A stretch of 64,000 bases of DNA from an uncultured Bacteroidales bacterium (GCA_905235855.1 CAJONE010000002.1:1-64000); one strand, 5' to 3'; positions 38,906 to 49,523 are shown, numbered from the stretch's first letter. Program-made: numbers and translations. Notes: a model not told the origin generated them from the sequence alone.

Positions 38906-39232
38906 TCACTTGCTTTTCGAGTCCTGCTGTTTGTTCTCCTCCGGAGCAGGCTGAACCATCGACTTCTCGACAGTAAGCACCACACCGTTGGATACTTCGA
39001 CTTCAACAGTGTCGGTATCGACAGAATGGACCTTGCCGAATATTCCGCCACTAAAAACAATACGGTCACCTTTTTTTAGACCCTCACGGAACTTTTGTTC
39101 CTCTTTGGCTTTTTTGCGCTGGGGACGCATCATAAGCACCCACATCAACACAATCATTCCAATCAACAGCCACAGCGACATACCCATACCCTTGGGCTGC
39201 TGGTCCTGCAACAATACCAATAGACTATTCAT
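38906..39232 (-). CDS. yajC: Preprotein translocase subunit YajC
   Basis: MIVLMWVLMMRPQRKKAKEEQKFREGLKKGDRIVFSGGIFGKV. Confidence 0.93.
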   Translation of the reverse strand: MNSLLVLLQDQQPKGMGMSLWLLIGMIVLMWVLMMRPQRKKAKEEQKFREGLKKGDRIVFSGGIFGKVHSVDTDTVEVEVSNGVVLTVEKSMVQPAPEENKQQDSKSK

Positions 39233-39333
39233 AGTGTTTTGAATGTATTTTTTTGATTATATATTCTAACTCTTTGGGGTCATGTGATTTTGAGAGATCT
39301 ACCCAAATAACTGTATTTTATAATTCTGCGAGA

Positions 39334-39777
39334 CTATATGCCGACCTCGGCCATAACACGAAGTTTTACGCGTGACGGCTCGCCATTGGTGGAAACCGTC
39401 ACCTCTTTTACTTGCCTACCACTCATGCCTGCCGACTTGAACGAAACCTTCACGTAGCCGTCTCCCCCCGGTGCAATTCGCTCACGAGGGTAGTCGGCCA
39501 CAGTACAGCCACAGGTGGCAGCACATCCGCCTATTACCAAATCGGCTTTGCCAACATTGGTGAAATGGAAACTGTAGCTAACATTTTCACTGGCAGAAAG
39601 ACGCCCAAAGTCGTGACTGTCGCGGTCGAATTTTATTGAAGGCATTTTTTCGCCACTGCCCTTGCCATCGACAGTTTGCGTGTTGTGGATCAGGTCAATT
39701 CCGACGTTGTCTCTCTTGTGACTGCAGCAACATAACGACAAAGAGAGAATTGCAAAAAACAAAACCTTACTGTTCAT
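39334..39777 (-). CDS. DUF1573 lipoprotein
   Basis: MNSKVLFFAILSLSLCCCSHK; IKFDRDSHDFGRLSASENVSYSFHFTNVGKADLVI; start at 39777, not the ORF-track 39993. Confidence 0.85.
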   Translation of the reverse strand: MNSKVLFFAILSLSLCCCSHKRDNVGIDLIHNTQTVDGKGSGEKMPSIKFDRDSHDFGRLSASENVSYSFHFTNVGKADLVIGGCAATCGCTVADYPRERIAPGGDGYVKVSFKSAGMSGRQVKEVTVSTNGEPSRVKLRVMAEVGI

Positions 39778-40765
39778 TGGTTTCCTCCAATCCTTCAGAA
39801 TCCATATCAGGATGCAGCAGTCCACGTCCTGTCTTGACAATTTTGCCTTCGGCACGGAGTTCAACAATAAGCCGGTCGAGCAGACCGTTGATGAACAGCT
39901 TGCTACGTTCGGTGCTGAATTCTTTCGACAGTTCAATATATTCATCGACCGTAACACGTTCGGGAATCGATGGACAGTTCTTGAGTTCGGCAATAGCCAT
40001 CGAAATTAGGTAAATGTCCATTGGGGCAACCCTTTCAAACTCCCAACCCTTAAGGTGGGTACGAATCAGCTCATTGCTTTCCTTGGCGTCGCGCAAAGTC
40101 TCGCGCAGGACTGTGCAAGCGAATTCGACAGCCTCGTTTTCTTCAGCAGAACGGTCGTCATAGACCATAGGCCACAGCATAGTCTCGGTGAAATTGTCAG
40201 CGGTCAGGGTTTTGAGCATCATATACTCGTATTGCGCGACCTGGTCGAAGTCGTCCTCCCACAAGAGACTACGCTCGACAATGGAGGAGCGCAACCCTTC
40301 ATCGTTCATGGCGTAACGAAACAGCTTAATGAAAATGTCCTTGTCGGCACCGAAACCGGCCTCGCTCGTCATATAGCTACTATAATGCGGCGATTGAACA
40401 AAGGTCAGAAACGCTTTGCGGAATCGGCTTTGCTCGCCGTCCCACAACTTTACGATATGTTCCGACTGTTTTTTATAGTCATAATTGTCAGCAATGCGAC
40501 GTGCAAATTCGTTGTCAACAAACCTGCGGTCAGGATTGCGGTCAGAGTCCGTTGCCATATATTTTTGCATAGACTCGTCGGTAACGATTCCGGCGACTCT
40601 GATGATTTCAAGAGTCATCGCAATCTGAGTAACGCCCAAATCATTGAGACGTTTTATGTTGTGCATAAGCGAATCGACAGATGCGCGTATACTTGGTTTC
40701 TCGTTGCAATAGAAGGCGTAGACTTCTTGCAGTACCTTTGCACGTAAAAAATGTCTGCTAAGCAT
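39767..40765 (-). CDS. nusB: Transcription antitermination factor NusB
   Basis: C-terminal NusB fold signature MDIYLISMAIAELKNCPSIPERVTVDEYIELSKEFSTERSKLFINGLLDRL. Confidence 0.9.
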   Translation of the reverse strand: MLSRHFLRAKVLQEVYAFYCNEKPSIRASVDSLMHNIKRLNDLGVTQIAMTLEIIRVAGIVTDESMQKYMATDSDRNPDRRFVDNEFARRIADNYDYKKQSEHIVKLWDGEQSRFRKAFLTFVQSPHYSSYMTSEAGFGADKDIFIKLFRYAMNDEGLRSSIVERSLLWEDDFDQVAQYEYMMLKTLTADNFTETMLWPMVYDDRSAEENEAVEFACTVLRETLRDAKESNELIRTHLKGWEFERVAPMDIYLISMAIAELKNCPSIPERVTVDEYIELSKEFSTERSKLFINGLLDRLIVELRAEGKIVKTGRGLLHPDMDSEGLEETNEQ

Positions 40766-40838
40766 TTATCGTAAGTGATGATTGAAAAAAATCGAGTAGA
40801 AGTTTTTTTTGACAACAACTGGATTGGATTGCGGTAGT

Positions 40839-43709
40839 TTAAATCACAATATTGATTATCTTTTTCGGAACAAAAATAACCTTTCTTGGTTCCTTTCCGT
40901 CAAGCCATTTTTGGCCGACACTGTGAGCCTTCACCGCAGCGAGAGCCTCCTCTTGTGTTGCCGCAATGGGAAGTTCTATCGTGAAACGCATTTTTCCATT
41001 GAACGAGACAGGGTAGCTGAAGGAATCCTCAACCAGCAGAGTTTCATCACACTTGGGCCAGGGTGCGTCGCACACGGTGGTGTCGTTACCAAGACGGTGC
41101 CATAATTCCTCAGCGATATGCGGGGCAAAAGGCGCAATAATCACGACCATCGGTTCGAGGGCCTGCCGGCTATGGCATTTGGCCGATGTCAGTTCATTGA
41201 CCGTTATCATGAAGGTCGAGACGGACGTGTTGAACGAAAACCGCTCGATGTCGTCAGTAACCTTTTTTATGGCCTGATTTATCGTCTTGAGGCACTTTCG
41301 GTCGGCCGGTTCGTCATTAACGATGCATTTGTCGCCGTCGTCCACAAACAGTTTCCAAAGTTTGCGAATAAACCGGAAAACGCCTTCAATTCCGTTGGTG
41401 TCCCACGGTTTAGCCTGTTCGACCGGGCCGAGGAACATCTCGTACAGACGGAGGGTATCGGCACCATAGCGTTCGACCAAATCGTCTGGATTCTGCACGT
41501 TATACATCGATTTCGACATTTTTTCGATTTCCCATCCGCACACATATTTGCCATCCTCGAGTTCAAATCTGGCATTAGCGAACTCCGGTCTCCACTGGCG
41601 AAACTTTTCGATGTCGAGCAGATCGTTGTCCACAATGTTTATATCGACATGTATCGGAACAGTGTTTTCCTCACGGCCAGGCAGATTCTTTGAGACAAAG
41701 AGGTTGCTGTCCTCTTTGCTGCGGTAGACAAAGTTTGAGCGACCTTGAATCATACCCTGGTTAATGAGCTTGCGGAAAGGTTCGTCCTTGACCGCATAGC
41801 CAATATCGAACAGGAATTTGTTCCAGAAACGGGCATACATCATGTGACCAGTGCCGTGTTCCGAGCCGCCTACATAGAGGTCAACGTTCTGCCAATATTC
41901 CACAGCCTGATGGGAGAAATAACGCTCATCGTTATGAGGGTCCATATATCGCAGGTAGTAGCCGCTACTGCCGGCAAAGCCAGGCATCGTGCTCAACTCC
42001 AAGGGGAAAACCGACTTGTTGTCGATCAGGGAATTGTCGACCACCTGGCGATTTTCTACATCCCAGGCCCAGCGTGTTGCGTGGCCGAGCGGCGGCTCGC
42101 CCGTACTTGTTGGCTTGAAATCTTTCACATCGGGCAAGCAAAGCGGGAGACAATCCTCAGGTATAGTGTATGGCATACCGTCTTTATAATAAATCGGGAA
42201 CGGTTCGCCCCAATAACGCTGGCGGCTGAAGATGGCATCGCGTAGACGGTAGTTTATCGTTTTGTGGCCTATACCCATTTCCTCGACTTTAGTAATGACA
42301 GCCTTCATGGCATCCTTCACATTCATTCCCGATATAAAGCCGCTGTTCACACATACCCCCGTTTTCGCATCCAAGCTTTCCGTCCATGTTTCGGGGTCTG
42401 ACGTTGCGTCTATCGACGGAGCCACAACCTGACGTATCGGCAATTGGAAGTGCTTGGCAAAGGCGAAGTCGCGGCTGTCGTGGGCGGGCACCGCCATAAT
42501 CGCTCCGGTTCCATAGCCGGCAAGAACGTAATCGCTTACCCAAATTGGTATTTTCTCTTCGGTGAGAGGATTTATGGCGTATGCTCCCGTAAAAACGCCG
42601 CTCACTTTCTTTACCTCGGCCTGCCGTTCACGCTCGCTACGGTTTTTAGCCCAGGCCACATAAGCCATCACCTCGTCGCGACACTCGGCGGTGGTGATAC
42701 GTTCGATCATCTCATGTTCCGGACAGAGAACCATAAACGTGACACCGAAAATCGTGTCGGGGCGAGTGGTAAAAATCTCGAAAGAATCTGACGGTTGCGG
42801 GTTGACTTGACCCATATACAAAGCGGTAGGCTTGTCGACCGTTGTTGCAGGCACATCGAGCGGAAACCACACAGCCGCACCCTCCGAGCGACCTATCCAG
42901 TTGCGTTGTATTTCTTTAAGCGATTCGCTATACTCCACTTCATCAAGGCCATCAACCAGACGCTGGGCATAAGCCGTTATACGCAAGCTCCACTGTCGCA
43001 TAAGCTTTCGTTCTACTGGGAAACCACCCCGCACGCTCAATCCGTTGACCACCTCGTCATTGGCCAACACAGTACCCAGACCTGGGCACCAGTTCACCGC
43101 AGTGTCGGCGAGGTAGGCTAACCGATAGTCCATCAGAAACGACTGCCGTTCCGTTTCAGTCATGTTCGTCCACTGCCTGCTGCTTATTTCAGGCCTGTTG
43201 CCAGCCTCAATTTCACTTATAAGATAGTTTATGGGCATCGCCTTGCCGCTGCGAGAGTCGTAGTAGTGGTTGAAAAGCTGCACGAAAGTCCACTGCGTCC
43301 ATTTATAATAGTCGGGGTCACAGGTGCGGACCTCGCGACTCCAGTCAAAAGAAAAACCGATTTTGTCGAGCTGTTCACGGTAACGGGCAATGTTCTTCTC
43401 GGTTGTGACTGCCGGATGTTGGCCGGTCTGTATTGCATACTGCTCAGCCGGAAGACCATAGGCATCGTAACCCATCGGGTGCAAAACATTGTAACCACAT
43501 TGCCGCTTAAAGCGAGCAAAAATGTCGCTTGCAATATAACCGAGAGGATGCCCCACATGCAAACCCGCACCGGAAGGATAAGGAAACATGTCGAGAACAT
43601 AAAAATGAGGTTTCCCACCACCGTTATCGACACGGTAAACGCCATTCTCGCGCCAAAAACGCTGCCACTTTGGCTCTATTTCCCTAAAGTTATAGTCCAT
43701 ACCGACCAA
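40839..43709 (-). CDS. leuS: Leucyl-tRNA synthetase
   Basis: [17 protein letters not shown] (HIGH-type), [12 protein letters not shown] (KMSKS). Confidence 0.97.
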   Translation of the reverse strand: MVGMDYNFREIEPKWQRFWRENGVYRVDNGGGKPHFYVLDMFPYPSGAGLHVGHPLGYIASDIFARFKRQCGYNVLHPMGYDAYGLPAEQYAIQTGQHPAVTTEKNIARYREQLDKIGFSFDWSREVRTCDPDYYKWTQWTFVQLFNHYYDSRSGKAMPINYLISEIEAGNRPEISSRQWTNMTETERQSFLMDYRLAYLADTAVNWCPGLGTVLANDEVVNGLSVRGGFPVERKLMRQWSLRITAYAQRLVDGLDEVEYSESLKEIQRNWIGRSEGAAVWFPLDVPATTVDKPTALYMGQVNPQPSDSFEIFTTRPDTIFGVTFMVLCPEHEMIERITTAECRDEVMAYVAWAKNRSERERQAEVKKVSGVFTGAYAINPLTEEKIPIWVSDYVLAGYGTGAIMAVPAHDSRDFAFAKHFQLPIRQVVAPSIDATSDPETWTESLDAKTGVCVNSGFISGMNVKDAMKAVITKVEEMGIGHKTINYRLRDAIFSRQRYWGEPFPIYYKDGMPYTIPEDCLPLCLPDVKDFKPTSTGEPPLGHATRWAWDVENRQVVDNSLIDNKSVFPLELSTMPGFAGSSGYYLRYMDPHNDERYFSHQAVEYWQNVDLYVGGSEHGTGHMMYARFWNKFLFDIGYAVKDEPFRKLINQGMIQGRSNFVYRSKEDSNLFVSKNLPGREENTVPIHVDINIVDNDLLDIEKFRQWRPEFANARFELEDGKYVCGWEIEKMSKSMYNVQNPDDLVERYGADTLRLYEMFLGPVEQAKPWDTNGIEGVFRFIRKLWKLFVDDGDKCIVNDEPADRKCLKTINQAIKKVTDDIERFSFNTSVSTFMITVNELTSAKCHSRQALEPMVVIIAPFAPHIAEELWHRLGNDTTVCDAPWPKCDETLLVEDSFSYPVSFNGKMRFTIELPIAATQEEALAAVKAHSVGQKWLDGKEPRKVIFVPKKIINIVI

Positions 43710-43911
43710 AAGCTTTTATATAACATTTAATTATTTTACAACACGTTGTCATATATTAATACAATATGACCGTTTGAATCGTGAAAAAACAAAATTACGA
43801 AAAATAAGCGAAAGCGAAAAAAAATCATTTTTACTTGCAAAACAAATAAATTGTGTAACTTTGCAATCCCAAAACGAATTATATCAAAACACAAAAAACA
43901 AAATAACCGTT

Positions 43912-44196
43912 ATGACAAAAGCAGAAATTGTAACAGCAATCAGCAACAAAACAGGAATCGAAAAAGTCGCCGTCCTTGCCATCGTCGAAGAACTCATGAG
44001 CACTATCAAGACATCAATTTCGTCGAATGAGGAGGTCTATCTCCGCGGCTTCGGCTCTTTTATAATCAAGCACCGCGCAGCCAAAATCGGACGCAACATC
44101 AGCAAAGGGACAGCCGTTAACGTTCCGGCGCACAACATTCCAGCATTCAAACCCTGCAAGGAATTCGTAAACGAGGTCAAAACCAAAACCAAATAA
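43912..44196 (+). CDS. HU-family DNA-binding protein
   Basis: MTKAEIVTAISNKTGIEKVAVLAIVEELM...EEVYLRGFGSFIIKHRAAKIGRN; ATG at 43912; -7 box TAACTTTG at 43856-43863. Confidence 0.92.
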   Translation: MTKAEIVTAISNKTGIEKVAVLAIVEELMSTIKTSISSNEEVYLRGFGSFIIKHRAAKIGRNISKGTAVNVPAHNIPAFKPCKEFVNEVKTKTK

Positions 44197-44234
44197 ACTC
44201 GTAGCCTGTCGTGACTGGACATCACGACAACCAT

Positions 44235-44268
44235 AAAGCCGCCACGTCAAAGCACAAGGCGGCTTTTT
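44235..44268 (+). terminator. Rho-independent terminator after the HU gene
   Basis: AAAGCCGCC/GGCGGCTTTTT stem; a second 8-bp hairpin TGTCGTGA/TCACGACA lies just upstream at 44207-44229. Confidence 0.8.
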
Positions 44269-44302
44269 AAGTATCATTCTGAACGAATAACAACAGCAAC
44301 AA

Positions 44303-44965
44303 TTGAAACTTAAAGCCATCACCCTGCTATTGCTCGCTCTGGTTGCGAGAACAGCCGTTGCACAGTTCGATGTGCACGGCGGCTACAGCCTTGTTATGGA
44401 ACGTGCAGACAAAACGACCATCCTAATGCACGGTGGCCATATTGAAGCGGGCTACAATTTCCGCCTTGTGGAGCAGCTCGGACTGCGAACGGGAGTATCG
44501 CTTCACATGAGCATGCTCACACAAAACTCCCTCTCCTACCTACGCAGCAAAAACACGCAGGCACCGGTAAGGATTGACAACCCGTCGAACAGGGAGTATG
44601 ACATCGTAATACCCGCACAGGTGAACTACAACTTTGACCCGACATCGCAGCTACATTTCAATGTGTTTATCGGACCGAGCATAGGATTAGCCTTTAACGA
44701 GCTCAAAGCGGTGACGTTTACGAACGTCAACTATGTTGGAGCGGCAAAGCATCCGGCCTGCGCTGTTAACCTTGCACTTGACATGGGACTTGAATTCCGT
44801 TTCAGACAGTTTGGCCTGCGTATTGCATTTAACCGCGAGATGCTCAGTTCGGGGCACAAATTCAGCGGCAAGCACAGCATCAAACGCGACATGCTCACGC
44901 TCGGAGTTGCCTACCACTTTGGCGACAGTCAGCAAGCTGTCGCAAACAGCCGACAAACAGAATAG
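44303..44965 (+). CDS. Outer-membrane beta-barrel protein
   Basis: Signal peptide (possible TTG start); amphipathic strand pattern; short aromatic-terminated strands. Confidence 0.7.
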   Translation: MKLKAITLLLLALVARTAVAQFDVHGGYSLVMERADKTTILMHGGHIEAGYNFRLVEQLGLRTGVSLHMSMLTQNSLSYLRSKNTQAPVRIDNPSNREYDIVIPAQVNYNFDPTSQLHFNVFIGPSIGLAFNELKAVTFTNVNYVGAAKHPACAVNLALDMGLEFRFRQFGLRIAFNREMLSSGHKFSGKHSIKRDMLTLGVAYHFGDSQQAVANSRQTE

Positions 44966-44970
44966 ACAAG

Positions 44971-45909
44971 ATGGTCACATTTAGGATAACCCGTTCAGTA
45001 AGAATCTTTGCCGCAACCGTAACGGCGATACTTGCTGTATCGAGTTGCGAAAAATACGAGGGGGAGTATGCCGCCAAAAAGAAAATCGCCGCAGTCCACG
45101 TCGAAAAGTCCGGATGGTACACATCCTATAATGATGCCACCGGAAATTTGGAGCGCATAGAATACAGAGACACGAAATACAAGAGCGAAGACTGGACATG
45201 GGAAAAAAGGAATCTTCTGTCAATTACACGTATGCACCAGGATGGCAGCACAGACGGCAGGGAGACATTCACGTACAGTGGCGGGAAACTGACAGTTAGG
45301 GAGAATCGCACTGCCGGTGTGAAAACCACTTTCACCTACGAGGACGACAAAATACGTGCAATCGAATGTTATATCGACGGGCAGATGTATTCGACAAGCG
45401 AAATAACCCACACCGGTGACAAAATAAGCCGGATAAAGACGGATGTATTCAGCATGGGCAGAGCAAAAGACCAAGCCGGTAACGACATGAAGCTCGCCCT
45501 TGCACCATATTTCAACTATACAGCAAGAAAAGGCAATCCGCCACAAGATCCGATTTATACAGAAACACTTGTAGTCAAATGGTCGGCCGACAACATAGCC
45601 AGCGTTGAATCATACAATGGCGACAGAATCAACTGTATATGGCATTACACCTACGATTCGAAAGAAAATCCCCTGTTCAATTTCTGGACAAAGGAGGAGC
45701 TTGCGGCCACGACACTTCCTACATTTGGCAGCAGAAACAACATAGTTTCGTCGACAATGCTGATGAACGGAGAGACAAGGGAAAGGTACGACTTTGAGTA
45801 CCAGTATGACGGCAAGTACCCCATAGTTAAAATACGCCACGACAGCAACACGCCCGATAGTCAATACCCAAGGGAAGAAACCGTAATGACCGAATACACG
45901 TACAAGTAG
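44971..45909 (+). CDS. Lipoprotein with YDGKKL-type repeats, paralog 3
   Basis: CEKYEGEYAAKKKIAAV; SEDWTWEKRNLLSI; FTYSGGKLTV; ITHTGDKISRI; 5 bp after the beta-barrel gene. Confidence 0.72.
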   Translation: MVTFRITRSVRIFAATVTAILAVSSCEKYEGEYAAKKKIAAVHVEKSGWYTSYNDATGNLERIEYRDTKYKSEDWTWEKRNLLSITRMHQDGSTDGRETFTYSGGKLTVRENRTAGVKTTFTYEDDKIRAIECYIDGQMYSTSEITHTGDKISRIKTDVFSMGRAKDQAGNDMKLALAPYFNYTARKGNPPQDPIYTETLVVKWSADNIASVESYNGDRINCIWHYTYDSKENPLFNFWTKEELAATTLPTFGSRNNIVSSTMLMNGETRERYDFEYQYDGKYPIVKIRHDSNTPDSQYPREETVMTEYTYK

Positions 45910-45959
45910 GCCATTCAGAATAAAAAACACAGAAAATTCCACTTTCAAAAAACATATAC

Positions 45960-47189
45960 ATGAAATCAATAGCAATCTTAACGGGCGGCGGTCCCGCCCC
46001 AGGAATGAACACAGTAGTGGCATCTGTTGCCAAAACCTTTTTGCGAGACGGCTATCGGGTCATAGGTCTGCACGGCGGCTACAGTGCACTTTTCACAGAC
46101 AAACCGCGGATGCAGGATGTGGACTTCCTTATGGCGGACGAAATTTTCAACAAGGGAGGCAGCATCTTGAAGATGAGTCGCTTCAAGCCCACACAGGACG
46201 ACTTCGAGCAACGGTTTAACCTAAAGCTATTTACCGAAAATGAAATCAAACTGCTCGTCACCGTCGGTGGCGATGACACAGCGTCGACGGCCAACCGAAT
46301 CGCAAAGTTCCTTGCCGACAAACACTATCCGATTGCGAACATACACGTGCCCAAGACGATCGACAATGACCTTCCGTTGCCCAACTCGAGTCCCACGTTT
46401 GGCTACAATAGTGCCAAGGCGCAAGGGTGCGTGCTTGCCACCGCCGTAATGGAGGATGCCCGAACATCGGAAAACTGGTTTGTCGTGAGTGCGATGGGAC
46501 GGTCGGCGGGACACCTTGCGCTTGGGATTGCTGGTGCCTGCCACTACCCTATGGTAATAATACCCGAATTTTTCAACAAAACGGAGATCACGATTGAGAA
46601 AATCATCAATATGGTTGTGTCGTGCATCATCAAGCGCAAACTGATGGGCATAAACTACGGAGCGGCCATGATTTCGGAAGGGGTATTCCATTCGCTGAAC
46701 GACGAGGAAATCAAGAAAAGCGGCATACATTTTAGCTATGACGAACACGGACATCCCGAACTGGGCAAGGTATCGAAAGCACACATATTCAACGACCTTT
46801 TGGAGCGAAAGATAAAAGAACTTGGTCTAAAGGTAAAAACGCGTCCGGTGGAAATAGGCTACGAGATACGCTGCCACACCCCAATAGCATTCGACCTGAC
46901 ATACTGCTCACTTATGGGAATGGGCGTTCACAAGCTCTTCAACGAAGGATGTTCAGGCTGTATGGTATATGTTGACCATAAGGGCAATGTAAGTCCGCTG
47001 TACCTCAAAGACCTGCAAGACCCCGAAACGGGCAAAATACCGCCAAGGCTGGTAAACGTGGACAGCAACAAGGTGCGCTCGTATGTGGACGACATTATGG
47101 ACTACATCACGCCCGGCGACTACGAAAAAGCGAAGAAATACGTATCCGACCCTGAATCATACGACTTCAAGAAAATACTGAACTGGTAA
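45960..47189 (+). CDS. 6-phosphofructokinase, PPi-dependent type
   Basis: TGGGPAPGMN, VGGDDTAST, VPKTIDNDLP; GGDD and PKTIDND are PPi-PFK markers. Confidence 0.9.
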   Translation: MKSIAILTGGGPAPGMNTVVASVAKTFLRDGYRVIGLHGGYSALFTDKPRMQDVDFLMADEIFNKGGSILKMSRFKPTQDDFEQRFNLKLFTENEIKLLVTVGGDDTASTANRIAKFLADKHYPIANIHVPKTIDNDLPLPNSSPTFGYNSAKAQGCVLATAVMEDARTSENWFVVSAMGRSAGHLALGIAGACHYPMVIIPEFFNKTEITIEKIINMVVSCIIKRKLMGINYGAAMISEGVFHSLNDEEIKKSGIHFSYDEHGHPELGKVSKAHIFNDLLERKIKELGLKVKTRPVEIGYEIRCHTPIAFDLTYCSLMGMGVHKLFNEGCSGCMVYVDHKGNVSPLYLKDLQDPETGKIPPRLVNVDSNKVRSYVDDIMDYITPGDYEKAKKYVSDPESYDFKKILNW

Positions 47190-47243
47190 GCAAGTTTTCC
47201 GGTCGCAAAGGAAATGTGACATATCAACATTTTGATTTTGATA

Positions 47244-47278
47244 AAAAAGCGGACAGAAAGTTGAACTGTCCGCTTTTT
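47244..47278 (+). terminator. Terminator after the phosphofructokinase gene
   Basis: AAAAAGCGGACAG/CTGTCCGCTTTTT, 13-bp perfect stem. Confidence 0.9.
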
Positions 47279-47291
47279 GTTTATACTTTTG
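47261..47291 (+). promoter_or_regulatory. Promoter for the EnvC-like gene, overlapping the upstream terminator
   Basis: TTG (47261-47263), N20, TACTTTTG (47284-47291). Confidence 0.6.
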
Positions 47292-47316
47292 CCAATTCGA
47301 AGTATACAGTTGAGAC

Positions 47317-48633
47317 ATGTCAATTTTCCGAACCATACACTTTGTGTTGCCCATAGCCATGCTGCTGCTTGTCGGGGCGAGTGCCCAAGGCCAGTCGAAA
47401 AAACAGTTAGAAAACGAGAAAACAAAACTCGAAAAAGAGATAAAGCAGCTCAACAAGGAACTCGCGGGAGCAAAGAAAAACACAAAACTCAACTCGTCGC
47501 AGCTTAAAAACCTAAACAAAAAGATTGAAGAGCGCACGAAACTGATAGCCAATATCGGGATACAAATTCAATTGCTTGACGAGCAAATAGGACAAACGCA
47601 GGACAGCATCGGCAAAATGCGATCACACATTGACAGCCTGAAAAACGAATACGCCAAGGTGGTGAATGCAATGTACCGCAGTCGCATGAACCTGAACAAA
47701 GAAAGCCTCGTGCTCGACAACAGAGCGTATAACCACGCATACCTACGCACACGCAGTTATAACGATTACAGTGCCTACCGCCGGCAGCAGGCTGCCGAGA
47801 TAGAGTCATGCCGGCTGGCACTGCAAGCAGCATCTGAACAGCTTGGCCAGCAACGCGCCGAGCAAAACACCCTTCTTCTGAAAGAGAACCACAACAAAGC
47901 GCTTCTGGCAAAAGAGCAGAAACAGAAACAAGAGTCGCTCAACGCGTCGAAACAACAGGAGCAAAAACTAAGCAAACAGATAAGCCAAAAGGAGAAACAG
48001 CGCCAACAGCTGCAAAAGCAGATACAAAAAATCGTGAACGAAGAGATAGCCAAGGCCCGACAGGAGGAAGCCCGCCGTCGCGAAGCCGAACGCAAAGCGG
48101 CAGCGGCGAAGAAGAACGCAAGCAGCGGCACGACATCGAAAACCGGCACAGCATCAACCACCACACAAAAAACGGCGACAACACTCCCTTCGGACAAAGC
48201 GACACCAAATACGATGGAAAATGCCGAAAGTGCGGAGTTTAGCGCAATTCGCGGACGTTTGCCGTGGCCCGTCAGCTACAAGAGCGTATTGCGCGAATAC
48301 GGGAAATACACACATGCCTCGGGCGGCGTAAACATGAACAACGGAATAGACTTGAGTTGTGCGGCTGGAGCAACCGTAAACTGCATAGCCAACGGCAAAG
48401 TAAGCCGCGTTTTCACCACGCCCAACGGGTCGAAGGGCATAATCATACGGCACGGCGACTATATGTCAGTGTACGCGAACCTGCAAACCGTTACGGTCAA
48501 AGAAGGCGACAAAGTCACGGCAAGACAGTCGATTGGCACTGTATGGAAAGGCGACGGCAGCGGACTTGCCGAGTTCAGTTTTCAACTATGGAACGGCACC
48601 AGCAGCCTAAATCCGCGCAGCTGGCTAAAATAG
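47317..48633 (+). CDS. EnvC-like coiled-coil protein with degenerate LytM/M23 domain
   Basis: Signal peptide, long coiled coil (KKQLENEKTKLEKEIKQLNKEL), C-terminal LytM-like GRLPWPV...NNGIDLS...YANLQTV. Confidence 0.88.
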   Translation: MSIFRTIHFVLPIAMLLLVGASAQGQSKKQLENEKTKLEKEIKQLNKELAGAKKNTKLNSSQLKNLNKKIEERTKLIANIGIQIQLLDEQIGQTQDSIGKMRSHIDSLKNEYAKVVNAMYRSRMNLNKESLVLDNRAYNHAYLRTRSYNDYSAYRRQQAAEIESCRLALQAASEQLGQQRAEQNTLLLKENHNKALLAKEQKQKQESLNASKQQEQKLSKQISQKEKQRQQLQKQIQKIVNEEIAKARQEEARRREAERKAAAAKKNASSGTTSKTGTASTTTQKTATTLPSDKATPNTMENAESAEFSAIRGRLPWPVSYKSVLREYGKYTHASGGVNMNNGIDLSCAAGATVNCIANGKVSRVFTTPNGSKGIIIRHGDYMSVYANLQTVTVKEGDKVTARQSIGTVWKGDGSGLAEFSFQLWNGTSSLNPRSWLK

Positions 48634-48673
48634 CGAAACAAGCACATTGCGCAGCAACTATGCGGCACGGGGA

Positions 48674-49141
48674 CTAATAGGCAGTCTTGTCTTCCTTGTC
48701 GCGCCAAAGTCTGAAAGCATGCAAGGCCTCGTCGCGCATCATCTGCACGCTGGGGATGCTACGTTCGGCACGACTGAGCGCAAGTTGCTCGTAGATAAAA
48801 GAGTCGTCAAAGTCAATTTCCTTGGCATCGTCCTTTGTGTTGGCGAAGTAAATCTTTTCTATGCCAGCCCAATAAAGAGCACTGAGACACATAGAGCATG
48901 GTTCGCAAGAACTGTATACGACACAGCCCTCCAATTTAAAATTTTCGACTTTGCGGCAAGCCGTTCTGATGGCCGAAACCTCAGCATGAGCAGTCGGGTC
49001 GTTGTTGGCAGTGACGCGGTTAACGCCAGTCGCGATGACCTCGCCATCGCGTGCAATGACAGCGCCAAAGGGACCGCCACCATTTCGGACATTTTCCTCC
49101 GAAAGACGAATGGCCAACTGCATTAGTTCCTGATGGGTCAT
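48674..49141 (-). CDS. Nucleoside/guanine deaminase (CDA fold)
   Basis: THAEVSAIRTA-type HAE motif and SSCEPCSMCLSALYWAGI; ATG at 49141, not the ORF-track 49441. Confidence 0.88.
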   Translation of the reverse strand: MTHQELMQLAIRLSEENVRNGGGPFGAVIARDGEVIATGVNRVTANNDPTAHAEVSAIRTACRKVENFKLEGCVVYSSCEPCSMCLSALYWAGIEKIYFANTKDDAKEIDFDDSFIYEQLALSRAERSIPSVQMMRDEALHAFRLWRDKEDKTAY

Positions 49142-49384
49142 TTTGATTATATTTGTTAGTATTACATTTTTCGCACTACAAAACACATTATCACACCGGA
49201 ATGCCTCACCTAAAATCCCCTCACATACTCGGATGCAGCGATGAGTCGGATTGCAAAGATAACAAAAAAAGAGTTTCTTTGAAGACAGGGGAATAGACAA
49301 TCCGAGAACACGGACAATGCCACCGTTAAACAGGAACAAGTGTGTATAGGAAAAAAGCGAGCGCAAAGCGTTTATAATAGAGAC

Positions 49385-49416
49385 CAGACATTTGCTCCCG
49401 TCAGACAGACATTTGC
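49385..49416. promoter_or_regulatory. Direct repeat pair CAGACATTTGC, 21-bp spacing
   Basis: Exact 11-bp copies at 49385-49395 and 49406-49416, upstream of the ferritin operon promoter. Confidence 0.5.
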
Positions 49417-49492
49417 ACACACATGGCAGGATTACACACAAACAGTATCGTGCACGACTTATCTACAGAAAGTTGATATTTGCGACAATAAA

Positions 49493-49523
49493 TTTGCAAT
49501 TTTAAAAAAAAAGTGTATATTTG
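49493..49523 (+). promoter_or_regulatory. Promoter for ferritin/redox operon
   Basis: TTTG (49493-49496), N19, TATATTTG (49516-49523). Confidence 0.75.
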
